The notes under the pieces are model-generated. The model ran no database searches. It was given only the letters and a program-made list of their open reading frames with translations, and was not told the DNA's origin. The translations under genes were made by a program, and so were the position numbers. From Brevundimonas sp. UBA6550 (GTDB taxonomy: Bacteria; Pseudomonadota; Alphaproteobacteria; Caulobacterales; Caulobacteraceae), in assembly GCF_002434505.1 (NCBI RefSeq), contig NZ_DJKE01000012.1, forward strand, positions 384,558 through 448,557: 64,000 nucleotides of DNA, given 5' to 3'. This document shows positions 1 to 8,489 of this stretch, one piece after another (the first letter of the stretch is position 1; each line of letters starts with the position of its first letter).

Positions 1-1
1 G

Positions 2-262
2 GCGGCGGCCGATAAGGCGGCAAAGCCTCCTCGCGCACGTCGTGGCCCGCCTGCGGATGGCGGCGAGGAAGAACGCGTTGACGCGATCCTGTCGACCTCG
101 AAGCTGCTGGGCGCCGGCGGAGAACGTCTGCGCAGGGGGATGGCCGTTTCCGTGCCCAAGCGGCGCGCCTTTGCCCTGGAGCGGTCCGGAAAAATCCGCT
201 TCGGTTCGACCGAAGAAGTCGAGCGCGCAGCGACGCGGCTTGGCTCGGCTCGCATTGGTTGA
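2..262 (+). CDS. Phage protein, C-terminal part (gene enters from the left)
   Basis: An open frame runs from the window edge to TGA at 260-262, giving 86 visible residues that are rich in Ala, Arg and Glu and end in ...RLGSARIG. It lies 6 bp before a head-tail joining gene and has the same strand and codon use, so it is probably the end of a head or capsid-completion gene. The family cannot be recognised from this fragment. An ATG at position 42 opens a different frame that I regard as a shadow. Confidence 0.5.
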   Translation, partial: AAADKAAKPPRARRGPPADGGEEERVDAILSTSKLLGAGGERLRRGMAVSVPKRRAFALERSGKIRFGSTEEVERAATRLGSARIG

Positions 263-268
263 TCAGCC

Positions 269-613
269 ATGGCGGGTTTCGGCGATTTGATGGCCGATCT
301 CGACGCTACTGTCTTTGCTGAACTGTCCGATGACGCGGCGGCGATCTGGTCTCGCCCAAGCGTGTTTGCGACGACGGTGGCGGCGATGTTCGATCGCGTC
401 GAGCAGGCGGGTTCGATCGGCGGGATGTCCATGATCGACTTAGCCGATGTCGTGCGGATCTCGGTCGCCGAAGCTGAAATCCGCCGGCCTGGCCAGCCGC
501 CACGGTCGGGCGATGTTTTCGTTGTAGGCGGCGTTCAGGCGGTCGTGCATGGAGAGCCGTGGCGCGACGCTCAGCAGAACGGCCGCGACTGGCTCTGTCC
601 AGTTAGTCGCTGA
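269..613 (+). CDS. Putative head-tail joining protein
   Basis: This 114-residue protein begins MAGFGDLMADLDATVF. A small protein with an all-beta C-terminal half (FVVGGVQAVVHGEPW) just before the tail-completion and tail-terminator genes fits the lambda gpFII-like head-tail joining proteins. The assignment rests on position, size and general look; no diagnostic motif is visible. Its stop overlaps the next start (ATGA-type coupling at 611-615), so the structural genes are probably translationally coupled. Confidence 0.5.
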   Translation: MAGFGDLMADLDATVFAELSDDAAAIWSRPSVFATTVAAMFDRVEQAGSIGGMSMIDLADVVRISVAEAEIRRPGQPPRSGDVFVVGGVQAVVHGEPWRDAQQNGRDWLCPVSR

Positions 614-1458
614 TGGCCAGTCTTTCGGGCCGTTCGGCCTGGGGCCTGGCGACGGCCGACAGCGGGGCGTCGCGTCCGTCGCGGATCGGTCGCTACAGCG
701 AGGGCGGCGCGGCGGTTAAGCTGACGGTCGAGGACGCCTCGGCCGGCGATCTGGGCCTTGCTCTACAAGGCAAGCTTCAGGCCTCCATCGATGACCAGCT
801 GAAGGCGCTGCACGGCGCCTACTGGCGAGCGATGAACCGGGTGGTCGAGGCCGGCAAGGGTCGGCTGAGGGCGGACATCATCGCCGGTGGCTTCCACAAC
901 GCCCGCTCTCTGGCGAACACATGGCGCGGCAACGCCTATCCCCGGGACAAGAACAGCCTCGATGTCGCCGGCTGGATCTACACCCGCGCGGGGATGCTGA
1001 TCTCGGTGTTCGAAGAGGCGACCGTCATCAAGGTCGCCGGCAACGCCCAGTTCCTGGCCATCCCCCTGGGACCGGCGAAGGCGATCGTCCGTCGCCTTCA
1101 GAAACAGAAGAAGAAGGGCCTGATCGGCCGCAACGCCTGGGGTCGGTTTGAGAAGGACGATTCCTACGTCGAGCAGGTGGCGCGGGCCATGGGCGTGGAT
1201 CTGGTCCCAATCATCGCGCCGGATCGCCAGACGGGTGTGCTGGTGGCGGCGGACAAGCGGGCGCTGACCCCGACGGGACGCAAGGCCAAGGGTCTGTCCA
1301 AGCCGCCGACCCCGCTGTTCGCCCTCGCCAAGACCGCGACCTTACGCAAGCGGATCAAAGGGCAGGCGCTGCTCGACGAGATCATGAAGAACTTCGCCAG
1401 CGACTTCGTCCACGCCTTGATGGGCGAGCTGGCGGTGGATCAAAGAGAGGGCGGCTGA
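613..1458 (+). CDS. Phage tail-completion/neck protein (DUF6441-like)
   Basis: This 281-residue protein has a long helical segment (about residues 45-90, IDDQLKALHGAYWRAMNRVVEAGKGRLRAD split across the helix) and a basic middle (RRLQKQKKKGLIGR). Its position between the head-tail joining protein and the tail terminator matches HK97 gp10/lambda gpZ-like tail-completion proteins, and the sequence resembles the DUF6441 family found in alphaproteobacterial phages. The start overlaps the upstream stop; an internal GTG near residue 35 (VKLTVEDAS) is an alternative start, because the first 34 residues look unlike the family core. Stop and next start overlap at TGATG. Confidence 0.55.
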   Translation: MASLSGRSAWGLATADSGASRPSRIGRYSEGGAAVKLTVEDASAGDLGLALQGKLQASIDDQLKALHGAYWRAMNRVVEAGKGRLRADIIAGGFHNARSLANTWRGNAYPRDKNSLDVAGWIYTRAGMLISVFEEATVIKVAGNAQFLAIPLGPAKAIVRRLQKQKKKGLIGRNAWGRFEKDDSYVEQVARAMGVDLVPIIAPDRQTGVLVAADKRALTPTGRKAKGLSKPPTPLFALAKTATLRKRIKGQALLDEIMKNFASDFVHALMGELAVDQREGG

Positions 1459-1967
1459 TGACCAATCGCGAGGCTCTCCTTCAAGCCCTCGTGGCGTTGA
1501 CGGCTGGTGAACCCTCATTGCCGCCGGCGGCTCTTGATGAGCCGGAGCCGTCGCATTGGCTAACCCGCATGGGCGCTGCGCCGATCGCGGGGGAACTGCT
1601 GCACGCCTTGGCCGTCCAGGACGCCACGCCAGAAACGCTGGCCTTCGTCAGGGGCGCTGAGATCGATGAGGCTGGCGAAGAACTCGAGTTCACTCCGATC
1701 ATCGCCTACGCCGTCCAGGCCAAGCCGGGCGTTGGCGACACATTGGAAGCCCTGCGCGCCGCCCGCCGTCAGGCTCGCGACGAAGGCGTCCGGCTGATCG
1801 CCGATCTGATTGCTCAGAACCGCACGCTTGGCGTCGAGGCTGAAGTCTATGCCGAGGTGATGCCGCCCGCTCGCGATGACGACGTGGCGTTCGTCAACGC
1901 CTTGCCGTCAGCCACCGCCCTGATCCCGATCCGCATCCTCTACACCGGCCGCGACGCGGCTTCCTGA
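1458..1967 (+). CDS. Putative tail terminator protein
   Basis: This 169-residue acidic protein caps the tail tube and connects it to the head if it is a gpU-like tail terminator. Support is positional (between the completion protein and the tube gene), plus the typical alternating helix/strand C-terminal half with LGVEAEVYAEVMPPA and a closing strand ALIPIRILYTG. The start is coupled to the upstream stop (TGATG), with GAGAGGG as ribosome-binding site. No catalytic motif is expected. Confidence 0.55.
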   Translation: MTNREALLQALVALTAGEPSLPPAALDEPEPSHWLTRMGAAPIAGELLHALAVQDATPETLAFVRGAEIDEAGEELEFTPIIAYAVQAKPGVGDTLEALRAARRQARDEGVRLIADLIAQNRTLGVEAEVYAEVMPPARDDDVAFVNALPSATALIPIRILYTGRDAAS

Positions 1968-1978
1968 AGGAGACTTCG

Positions 1979-2284
1979 ATGCCAAAAGACATCGACAACG
2001 TCGCCGCCGACAAACCCGGTTCGTCAGCGGCGTCAGCGCCCCCATCCCCGCGCGACCCTCTCGACCACGATGGTGATGGTCGCAAAGGCGGCGTCGCGCC
2101 CGTCCCGGCTGTCCAGCACTTGGCCGTAATCAAGGATGATGCCGAACGACGCCTCGTCCACGGTCAGGTGATCGCGGTTTCTGACGCCGACGCCAAGGTG
2201 TTGCTGGCGACCGACCATGTCCGGGTCGCCACCGACGTCGAGGTCGAGCTGGCCCAGCCCTTCGTCCATTCCTGGACGGCCTGA
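1979..2284 (+). CDS. Small phage structural-module protein
   Basis: This 101-residue protein has a Pro/Ser/Asp-rich N-terminal third (probably disordered) and a C-terminal segment with ADAKVLLATDHVRVATDVEVELAQP. An AAGGAG site lies 7 bp before ATG. I do not recognise the family. Its place between tail terminator and tail tube suggests a head or tail accessory protein conserved in this phage group. Confidence 0.5.
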   Translation: MPKDIDNVAADKPGSSAASAPPSPRDPLDHDGDGRKGGVAPVPAVQHLAVIKDDAERRLVHGQVIAVSDADAKVLLATDHVRVATDVEVELAQPFVHSWTA

Positions 2285-2308
2285 CCTTCCTCTAACGGAG
2301 CCTCCGTC

Positions 2309-3298
2309 ATGACGACTTCGAACGATCCGCGCGGCCGTCTGGCCGAACTTTACAGCGCCTCTCAGACGGCCCTGACCACGCCGGCCGCCGCGCCGGGGCA
2401 GACCTTCTTCCGTCGTCACTTTTACGACTGGACGCCCTCGCCTCAGGAAGAGCCCCAGGACGACGAACTGATGGGCGGCGGATTCGCCAACTCGATCGAC
2501 GCCCGGCCTGCTGCCCCGGACATCCATCGCGCCTCGCTTCGCGTGGCCTGGCCGCTGGATCTGGCGCAGATCGGCTTTGTCCTGACCGAGCTGCTTGGCC
2601 TGCCGGCGACGACGGGCGCTGGCCCCTATGTTCACACCTTCGACAGCGCGACGACGGTCGTGCCCAGTCGGACATTCGAGCGGAAGTTGGCGGCCGGTCA
2701 GTTCGACGGCGCGACCGGCGCTGTCGCCCGCTCGCTGCAGTTCCCCATCGGATCGGATCGGGGCTACACCCGCGTCACCGCCGACTATTTCGCGCGGGAG
2801 GCGCTTGAACAGTACGGGGCCTCGATCGCGGGCGCACCGGAGACCCCGACCATCAACAGCCGCGTTCCGCGCGCGGTCGGCACGATTAAGCGCGGCGGCA
2901 CCCAGCTTGCCGCCGTCATCTCGGGCGACGCCACCATTGCGAACGTCCTGGGCGAAGACAGCTACGCCGGGTCCAAGTTCGTCGATGACGTCGCATTGGA
3001 AGGTCGGACGGCGGCCATCAACATCACCGGCCGCTTCAAGGGCGCCGCCATGCGCGATCTCGGCAGGGTTCCGGTTGGCGGTGTTGTCCAGGACGCCTCC
3101 GATTTCGATCTGGAATGGGTGTTGTCGCCGTCACTGAAACTGGCCCTGACGATCCGCAATGTCCGCTTCGCCCGCGTCGGCATCGGCGCCAGCGGCCCCG
3201 GTCGTCTGGACGTGCCCCTGCGCGGTCGCGCCGAGATCGGAGCCAACGCCTCAATGGTTACGGCAGTGCTGACCAACACAACGCCGAGCTACACCTGA
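2309..3298 (+). CDS. Phage tail tube (major tail) protein
   Basis: This 329-residue protein looks like a Phage_tube_2-type major tail protein: an N-terminal FFRRHFYDWTPSPQEEPQDDE segment, a beta-rich body, and repeats of 'strand-turn-strand' such as RSLQFPIGSDRGYTRVTADYF and SDFDLEWVLSPSLKLALTIRNVRF. It would polymerise into the non-contractile tail tube around the tape measure. An ACGGAG site precedes ATG. Its stop TGA overlaps the next ATG. No sheath gene follows, so the phage is siphovirus-type rather than myovirus-type. Confidence 0.7.
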   Translation: MTTSNDPRGRLAELYSASQTALTTPAAAPGQTFFRRHFYDWTPSPQEEPQDDELMGGGFANSIDARPAAPDIHRASLRVAWPLDLAQIGFVLTELLGLPATTGAGPYVHTFDSATTVVPSRTFERKLAAGQFDGATGAVARSLQFPIGSDRGYTRVTADYFAREALEQYGASIAGAPETPTINSRVPRAVGTIKRGGTQLAAVISGDATIANVLGEDSYAGSKFVDDVALEGRTAAINITGRFKGAAMRDLGRVPVGGVVQDASDFDLEWVLSPSLKLALTIRNVRFARVGIGASGPGRLDVPLRGRAEIGANASMVTAVLTNTTPSYT

Positions 3299-4137
3299 TG
3301 CGGCCGAAACACGACGCCTGGTCGCCGGCTGAGCCTGAATGGACGCCGCTGGCGCCCGGTGTCAGATGGCTCCTGCGACGGCCTGACGGCGCGGACAGGA
3401 TGATCGTCACGGCGGATGTCTCCCAGGCCATGTCTCGCATCTATCAGGGCCGCGCCGAGTTGGAGGCGCTGGGACTGGACGGCGCGATGGCTGGCGGCGA
3501 TCACGTGCTCAGCCTGGACCAGCTTGTCGGCTACAGCTCCTTGCTGACGGCGAGCCGCTACGCCCGTCTTTGCCTGATCGACTGGGAGGGGATCGACCAT
3601 CCTCAGACGGCTGAAAAGCTGGATCCGACCGACCCCTCGGCCATTCACGACGCCCTGGTGTTCGGCGCGCCGGGCGGTGGGGCGCCTTTGCTCGCCCCGT
3701 TCCTGGCTTGGATTGACCAGCCGCGCCGCCCCATGGGCGCGGAGACCGTCCGGCTGCGCGCCCTGGCCAAGGATCACTGGAGCGGCGGGGCTGAGCGCTG
3801 CCGGGCCTGCGCCGACGAATCCGACCTCTGCGCCAAGGGTGGATCGATCGAGGGCGGACTCTGTCCCCGTCTGAAGAATGCCCCCCTGACGCCGGAGGGC
3901 GTGGCGGCTTGGGATATCGCCAGCGGCGCCGCCGGCTTGTGGGAGCGGGCGGGCATGGCCGGCGCCGTCGCCGGTCTGCGCTATCGCGACGCCCTGCTCG
4001 TGTTCGAAGGTCAAGGCGGCGGCGATCAGCTGGACTTCGGCGCCGCCTTCACGGCGTTCCGCGCGATCGAGGCCGGCCGCCTCGAGGCCGAGGCCGAGGC
4101 CGAACAGGCCAAGGCTGACGCCGAAGTGAAAGACTGA
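3298..4137 (+). CDS. Tail assembly chaperone-position protein with four-Cys cluster
   Basis: This 279-residue protein starts at ATG 3298, overlapping the upstream stop; an open frame extends upstream inside the tube gene but is not needed. It sits exactly where lambda gpG/gpGT chaperones sit, directly before the tape measure. Residues around 165-190 contain CRAC, then C and C (C-x2-C-x7-C-x10-C spacing approximately), which could hold a zinc ion. The C terminus is a charged helix (EAEAEAEQAKADAEVKD). I found no slippery heptamer that would make a G/GT frameshift product. The function is inferred from position. Confidence 0.5.
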   Translation: MRPKHDAWSPAEPEWTPLAPGVRWLLRRPDGADRMIVTADVSQAMSRIYQGRAELEALGLDGAMAGGDHVLSLDQLVGYSSLLTASRYARLCLIDWEGIDHPQTAEKLDPTDPSAIHDALVFGAPGGGAPLLAPFLAWIDQPRRPMGAETVRLRALAKDHWSGGAERCRACADESDLCAKGGSIEGGLCPRLKNAPLTPEGVAAWDIASGAAGLWERAGMAGAVAGLRYRDALLVFEGQGGGDQLDFGAAFTAFRAIEAGRLEAEAEAEQAKADAEVKD

Positions 4138-4141
4138 ACCG

Positions 4142-6622
4142 ATGGCGGACGGCGGCGGCATCAATCTGCGGCTTTCGCTGAAGGGCGCCGAAGAGGTCCG
4201 CTCTGAGCTGGCCAGCATCGGTCCGGCCGGCAGTCGCATGGCGCGTGAGCTTGACCGCGCGATGCGTCAGCCGACGGGCGGGATCAAGGCCCTGGACACC
4301 GGCGTCCGCGAGGCCCGCTCCGGTTTGGAAGGATTCGCGTCTCGCGCCGGTCCGGTGGGTTCCGTGCTGCAATCCATGGGCGGCTGGGGCATGGCGGCGG
4401 CGGCGGCCTTCGCGGCGGTCGCCGTCGGGGCGGCCTCGGCGGTCCGCGTCGCCAATGAGGCGACCCAGGCCGCCGCCGCCTTGACGGATTCGGCGGAGCG
4501 CATCGGGGTCGGCACCGAGGCCTTGCAGCAATGGCGCTATGTCGCCGACGAGGCCGGGGTGCCCGTCCAAGCCTTGGAGGGCGACCTCGAGCGACTGAAC
4601 GGCGTCCTGGGCAAGTTCAAGGCCGGCATCGGCGACGCCAAGCTGAAGCCCTGGTTCGAAAAGCTTCAGATCAGCAAGGGCGATCTGGACAGCATCCAGA
4701 CGGCCGATCAGCTGATGCTGATGATTGCAGGTCGCCTCGAGCTGATCACCGACCGTTCTGAACAGGTTGCGGCGATGAGGGCTTTCGGCATCGAGGCATC
4801 CTTGCCGGCTCTGCGTCTTGGCGAGCAGGGCCTTCGGGATCTGCTTAGCGCCTCGAAGGATTTAGGTGTCGTCTTGGATTCTGAGACTGTCGCCAAGTTG
4901 GACGCGGCAGATCGAAAGGCGGAACTTGCTGGTCAGCAGCTGAAGGTTCTCGCGTACTCTGCGGTCGAGCCGTTAGCGACGGCGCTGGCCAACGCGGGCG
5001 CTTGGCTTGGAAATTTCTCGGTCGAGATGGATCGCGTCCAAAACAAGGGGCCGGGGTGGGCGGCTTCGTTCCAAAGCTGGATGCGGTTTCTGCCGTTCAA
5101 CAACAACGCCATGTTCTCCGACGCATGGGCCGCCGGTATGACGCGGGGTGCGCAACGCCAATCAGGGATCGATGCCGGCACGACTGGCGTCGATGTCGAT
5201 GACCCGGCGGCACAGCGACAGGCGCATGCCGTGCGTCAATGGTTAGCAGGCGGGCGCGACAGACCAAAACCTCCGCCCACACCAAAAGGTGGGGCTAAGG
5301 TTGATGGGGCAGCACAAGAAGCAGAACGCCGCCAGAAGGAAATCGAACGCCTCTATGAGCAGCTCGACCGCGAGGTGTCATCGTCTCGGCGGGATGTGAC
5401 GCGGGAACGTTGGGCGGGCGATGCGCCGGAAGATCGTGCTCAGCTCGCCAAGAGTCTGGCAGCGTTGGATCGCAAGGAACGCGACGCGAAGATCGAGGCG
5501 TTACGTAAGGAGCTGGAGATCAAGGGCGCGCTTGATGAGCGGCGGCGTCTTCTGCTGAAGAATATCGAGGACATGAACGCGGAGGCGGATGCGGCGGAGG
5601 ACCGTCGCATCATCCGCGACATGACTTTGGCGCAGCAGCAGTCTGCGCTTGAAGCCGAACGAGCCTACTCGGAGATCCAAAGCGAAATTCTATCACTCGC
5701 CTCTTCCAGCGCCCGGACGTCGGATGAGCGCCGGGCCATCGAGTTGGACTTGTTGGACATCGCCCAGCGCCGCCAGAAGGCGGAACTTGAAGTGGCGATC
5801 GCTGCCGAAGAGGACGCCGTGAAACGGGCTGGTCTGGTCGCTGCGCTTGATCGTCTTCCTGCGCTCCATGCCGCCCAGCGTGATCGGGTCATTCGTGACA
5901 ACGCCGGCCCCTATGCGGCTTGGCGCGAGCATCAAATGACAGGGCCTCAGACCCAGGAGTGGCTTCAGGGGGAGGCCCTGGACGCCTTGGACGGCATGAA
6001 CAAGGGTCTGATGGACGCCTGGAAGAATGCAGATGGCGCGGGTGACGCATTGATGCGGATGGGGCGCGCCGGGATCGATGCCCTGGGGCGCATCAAGGAC
6101 GCGCTGTTGGAGGTCGCGATCCAGCAGATGTTCATCCAGCCCCTGACGAACGCCCTGTTCGGGGGCGGCAAGGCCAGCGGCGGCGGCTTCATCGGAAACC
6201 TGATGAACAACATCATGGGATCGGCTGGACTTGGCGGTTCGGGCAAGACGCCGATCAAGGCGGGCAAGGCGCGCGGCGGTCTGAACCCATCACGCGGTCT
6301 GGTCCCGGTCGGGGAATACGGCCTGGAGCTGATGGACATGCCGGCCGGCGCGCGGATTTACGACACCGAGCGGACGGAGCGGATGCTGCGCGACGCGACG
6401 TCGGCGGGCGGTCGGGGCGGCGCCGTGCTGCAGCCGACCTTCAACATGCCCGTGACGGTCGTGAACAACGGCTCGGAGAAACTGCAGGCGACGACGCGGC
6501 TGTCGCCGGAGGGCATCGACGTTATCCTTGAGCCGCTCGTTCGCAAGGCCGTCGGCAAGATGGGCGCAGACGGTTCTCTGGCGAAGTCATACAGCCAGAC
6601 CCCTAGAGGCAAGGATCGCTGA
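4142..6622 (+). CDS. Phage tail tape measure protein
   Basis: This 826-residue protein has an N-terminal segment (GGGINLRLSLKGAEEVRSELA) typical of tape measures, a hydrophobic stretch at about residues 80-105 (AAAAAFAAVAVGAASAV), and long charged coiled coil at about 400-600 (EAERRQKEIERLYEQLDREV). Its glycine-rich C-terminal region carries ARGGLNPSRGLVPVGEYGLELMDMP, a conserved tape-measure ending. It sets tail length and is ejected into the host envelope. Codons around 4860-5300 are slightly less GC-rich than the rest, which suggests mosaic exchange in the middle. The next gene starts at its stop (TGATGG). Confidence 0.85.
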   Translation: MADGGGINLRLSLKGAEEVRSELASIGPAGSRMARELDRAMRQPTGGIKALDTGVREARSGLEGFASRAGPVGSVLQSMGGWGMAAAAAFAAVAVGAASAVRVANEATQAAAALTDSAERIGVGTEALQQWRYVADEAGVPVQALEGDLERLNGVLGKFKAGIGDAKLKPWFEKLQISKGDLDSIQTADQLMLMIAGRLELITDRSEQVAAMRAFGIEASLPALRLGEQGLRDLLSASKDLGVVLDSETVAKLDAADRKAELAGQQLKVLAYSAVEPLATALANAGAWLGNFSVEMDRVQNKGPGWAASFQSWMRFLPFNNNAMFSDAWAAGMTRGAQRQSGIDAGTTGVDVDDPAAQRQAHAVRQWLAGGRDRPKPPPTPKGGAKVDGAAQEAERRQKEIERLYEQLDREVSSSRRDVTRERWAGDAPEDRAQLAKSLAALDRKERDAKIEALRKELEIKGALDERRRLLLKNIEDMNAEADAAEDRRIIRDMTLAQQQSALEAERAYSEIQSEILSLASSSARTSDERRAIELDLLDIAQRRQKAELEVAIAAEEDAVKRAGLVAALDRLPALHAAQRDRVIRDNAGPYAAWREHQMTGPQTQEWLQGEALDALDGMNKGLMDAWKNADGAGDALMRMGRAGIDALGRIKDALLEVAIQQMFIQPLTNALFGGGKASGGGFIGNLMNNIMGSAGLGGSGKTPIKAGKARGGLNPSRGLVPVGEYGLELMDMPAGARIYDTERTERMLRDATSAGGRGGAVLQPTFNMPVTVVNNGSEKLQATTRLSPEGIDVILEPLVRKAVGKMGADGSLAKSYSQTPRGKDR

Positions 6623-7539
6623 TGGCCAACGGTCTGTGGAACGCCGGTTTCCTCCAGGGCGCAGCGCACTGGGTCTCGGCCGGCGCGCTGTCCGTCGACG
6701 AACAAGCGCGGGGCGCACCCGGCCGGGCCGTCCTGAGGGCGTCCAAGGTCGTGCCGACGTCAGGGGCGCCGGTCGAAATCCAGCCTGCGGCGTCGGATCG
6801 CGTGCCGGTGGAGGCAGGGCAGACGGTGGAACTGTCGGCGGCGGCCTTGGGTCTGCTGGGGACGGTGGAGACGCCGGCCGCGCCGAAAGCCTTCGTCATC
6901 TTCTACAATGGCGCGGGCGGCGTGATCGAGAAACGGCCCCTGACCGTCCGCGCGCCTGAGATCGCTGGTCATGCCCCCGGCCGCGCAGGCGTTCGCGGCA
7001 GCTTCTACACGGTTCAGCAGCGCGAGGTCGCCCCGGCGGCGACAGCGCGGGCCAGCTTCTGGATCGAGGCGCAGTCCTCGGCTGCGAACCAGACCGTCGT
7101 GATCCTGGCGCTGAAGCCGATGCTGGCGGTCGTCGAACCCAGCCGGACGGCGCCCCTGCTTTGGACGCCAGGCCGCCACGACGACCCGGACCTCGCCTTT
7201 CTGGCCTGGCCCGACATCCTCAAGCCTTTCCGCAACGGCGCCGGCGGCGAACCCCAGCCCGGCAGGGTCGAGTATCAGGCCGGCGCGGGCCGGCCGAAAT
7301 CCCGCCGCACCGCCCTTGATCCGGTGCGGAAGTTCGTCGGGCAAATCCGCTGCGACGGCGTCGAGCGGTCAGAGCTGGAAAAGTTCTGGCGCGAAGGGCC
7401 GGGCGACTTCTGGATGGTCGAACCCGACACCGACCGACTGTGCGTCGCCAGCTGGGCTGCCGACGGCGCGCCTGTGATGACCGAGCAGCGCGGGCCCACC
7501 TGTATCATGCAGGTCGGTCTTTGGATGGAGACGGCATGA
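6622..7539 (+). CDS. Minor tail protein with N-terminal carbohydrate-binding-like module
   Basis: This 305-residue protein has two parts. Residues 1-170 look like a jelly-roll/CBM module (LWNAGFLQGAAHWVSAG at the start, with an FWIEAQSSAANQTVVI ending). Residues 195-305 (RRTALDPVRKFVGQIRCDGVERSELEKFW) resemble lambda gpM-like or alphaproteobacterial minor tail proteins and end in TCIMQVGLWMETA. The N-terminal module resembles the repeated modules in the tip/fibre protein further downstream. It overlaps the next gene by 4 bp (ATGA). Confidence 0.6.
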   Translation: MANGLWNAGFLQGAAHWVSAGALSVDEQARGAPGRAVLRASKVVPTSGAPVEIQPAASDRVPVEAGQTVELSAAALGLLGTVETPAAPKAFVIFYNGAGGVIEKRPLTVRAPEIAGHAPGRAGVRGSFYTVQQREVAPAATARASFWIEAQSSAANQTVVILALKPMLAVVEPSRTAPLLWTPGRHDDPDLAFLAWPDILKPFRNGAGGEPQPGRVEYQAGAGRPKSRRTALDPVRKFVGQIRCDGVERSELEKFWREGPGDFWMVEPDTDRLCVASWAADGAPVMTEQRGPTCIMQVGLWMETA

Positions 7540-8006
7540 CCGACGTCACCGAGGACATGATCGAAGCCGCCTGGCGGCGCGAGGAAGACCCGGTCGCGCA
7601 GCTGATCGTCATCCGTTCCGACGCGGACCCCACGCCGATTTCCGTCACGGACTGGCCCGAGGGGATAACGTCCAACGGGGTCGACTATCCCCACTTCCCG
7701 TTCGAACTGGTCTGGCACGGCGCCAGCAAGGAAGATCCTTTCGGCAAGGGCAAACTGACCATCGGCAATGTGGACCGGCGCGTCGAGGAGGCGTGCGACG
7801 CCGCCTTGACGCCGCCCGAGATCGACCTCTCGCTTGTCTGCGTCGAGGCGCCCGATGTCGTGGAACAGGCGGTGCTGGGTGCCAAGGTGCCGAATGTCGA
7901 GGGCGACGCGATGCAGGTCAGCGCCGTGATCCGGCCTCGGGACTTCAGCGAAGAGCCGGCGTGCGCGGTGAAATACGTCCCATCCACTGTGCCGGGCATG
8001 TTCTGA
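7536..8006 (+). CDS. DUF1833/gpL-like minor tail protein
   Basis: This 156-residue protein starts at ATG 7536, overlapping the upstream stop. The run WPEGITSNGVDYPHFPFEL and the strand KGKLTIGNVDRRVEEA are typical of DUF1833 phage proteins, which lie between the minor tail protein and the NlpC/P60 peptidase and form part of the tail tip ring. It lacks the four conserved cysteines that hold an Fe-S cluster in lambda gpL. The family assignment is from pattern recognition and gene order. Confidence 0.6.
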   Translation: MTDVTEDMIEAAWRREEDPVAQLIVIRSDADPTPISVTDWPEGITSNGVDYPHFPFELVWHGASKEDPFGKGKLTIGNVDRRVEEACDAALTPPEIDLSLVCVEAPDVVEQAVLGAKVPNVEGDAMQVSAVIRPRDFSEEPACAVKYVPSTVPGMF

Positions 8007-8008
8007 CC

Positions 8009-8461
8009 ATGCAGATGGTCGTCCCGTCCGACCTCGAAGAGAGGGCGGCGGGCCTGATCGGCCGCCCCTTCCTGCCGAAGGGCGACACGCCGGACGGTTG
8101 GGACTGCCGGGGGCTGGCGCGCTGGTGCCTGAGGGAATGGTGTGACGTCGCCGTTCCCGACTATCTCGACCTCTACGCCGCCGGCATCGTTTCGCCAGGC
8201 GGTCGCCGCGAGCGCGCGCGGCTGCTTGCTGAAGGATTGGGCGCAACGTGGCGTCCTGTCGAAGCCCAGGCCGGTGCGGTCGCCCTGCTCTCCTGGCTGG
8301 GTCAATCGGGACACGTCGGCTTCATGCTGTCCCAGACCCGCATCCTCCACGCCGACATCCGGGTCGGCACGGCGACGTTCGATCTGACTGATCCGGCCGC
8401 CGCCTACAGGCTGAAGGGCGCCTTCGTCCCGGCCTTCGTCACAGACATTCGCCACGCCTGA
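8009..8461 (+). CDS. NlpC/P60-family tail peptidase
   Basis: This 150-residue protein starts at ATG 8009. It carries a Cys-His-His triad typical of NlpC/P60 cysteine peptidases: Cys in WDCRGLARW (about residue 33), His in SGHVGFM and a third polar His in RILHADIR. In lambda this role belongs to the gpK C-terminal domain, which cleaves peptidoglycan during tail tip assembly or DNA entry. The order (gpM, gpL, gpK, gpJ equivalents) is conserved here. It lies 28 bp before the tip protein gene. Confidence 0.75.
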   Translation: MQMVVPSDLEERAAGLIGRPFLPKGDTPDGWDCRGLARWCLREWCDVAVPDYLDLYAAGIVSPGGRRERARLLAEGLGATWRPVEAQAGAVALLSWLGQSGHVGFMLSQTRILHADIRVGTATFDLTDPAAAYRLKGAFVPAFVTDIRHA

Positions 8462-8489
8462 CGGCGCGGCCAGACTTTCGTGAGGTCTC

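Noticed and set aside
4090..4142. Programmed frameshift between the chaperone-position gene and the next gene (lambda G/GT type)
   Set aside because: No slippery heptamer such as GGGAAAG near the end of the gene, and no long second frame before the tape measure.
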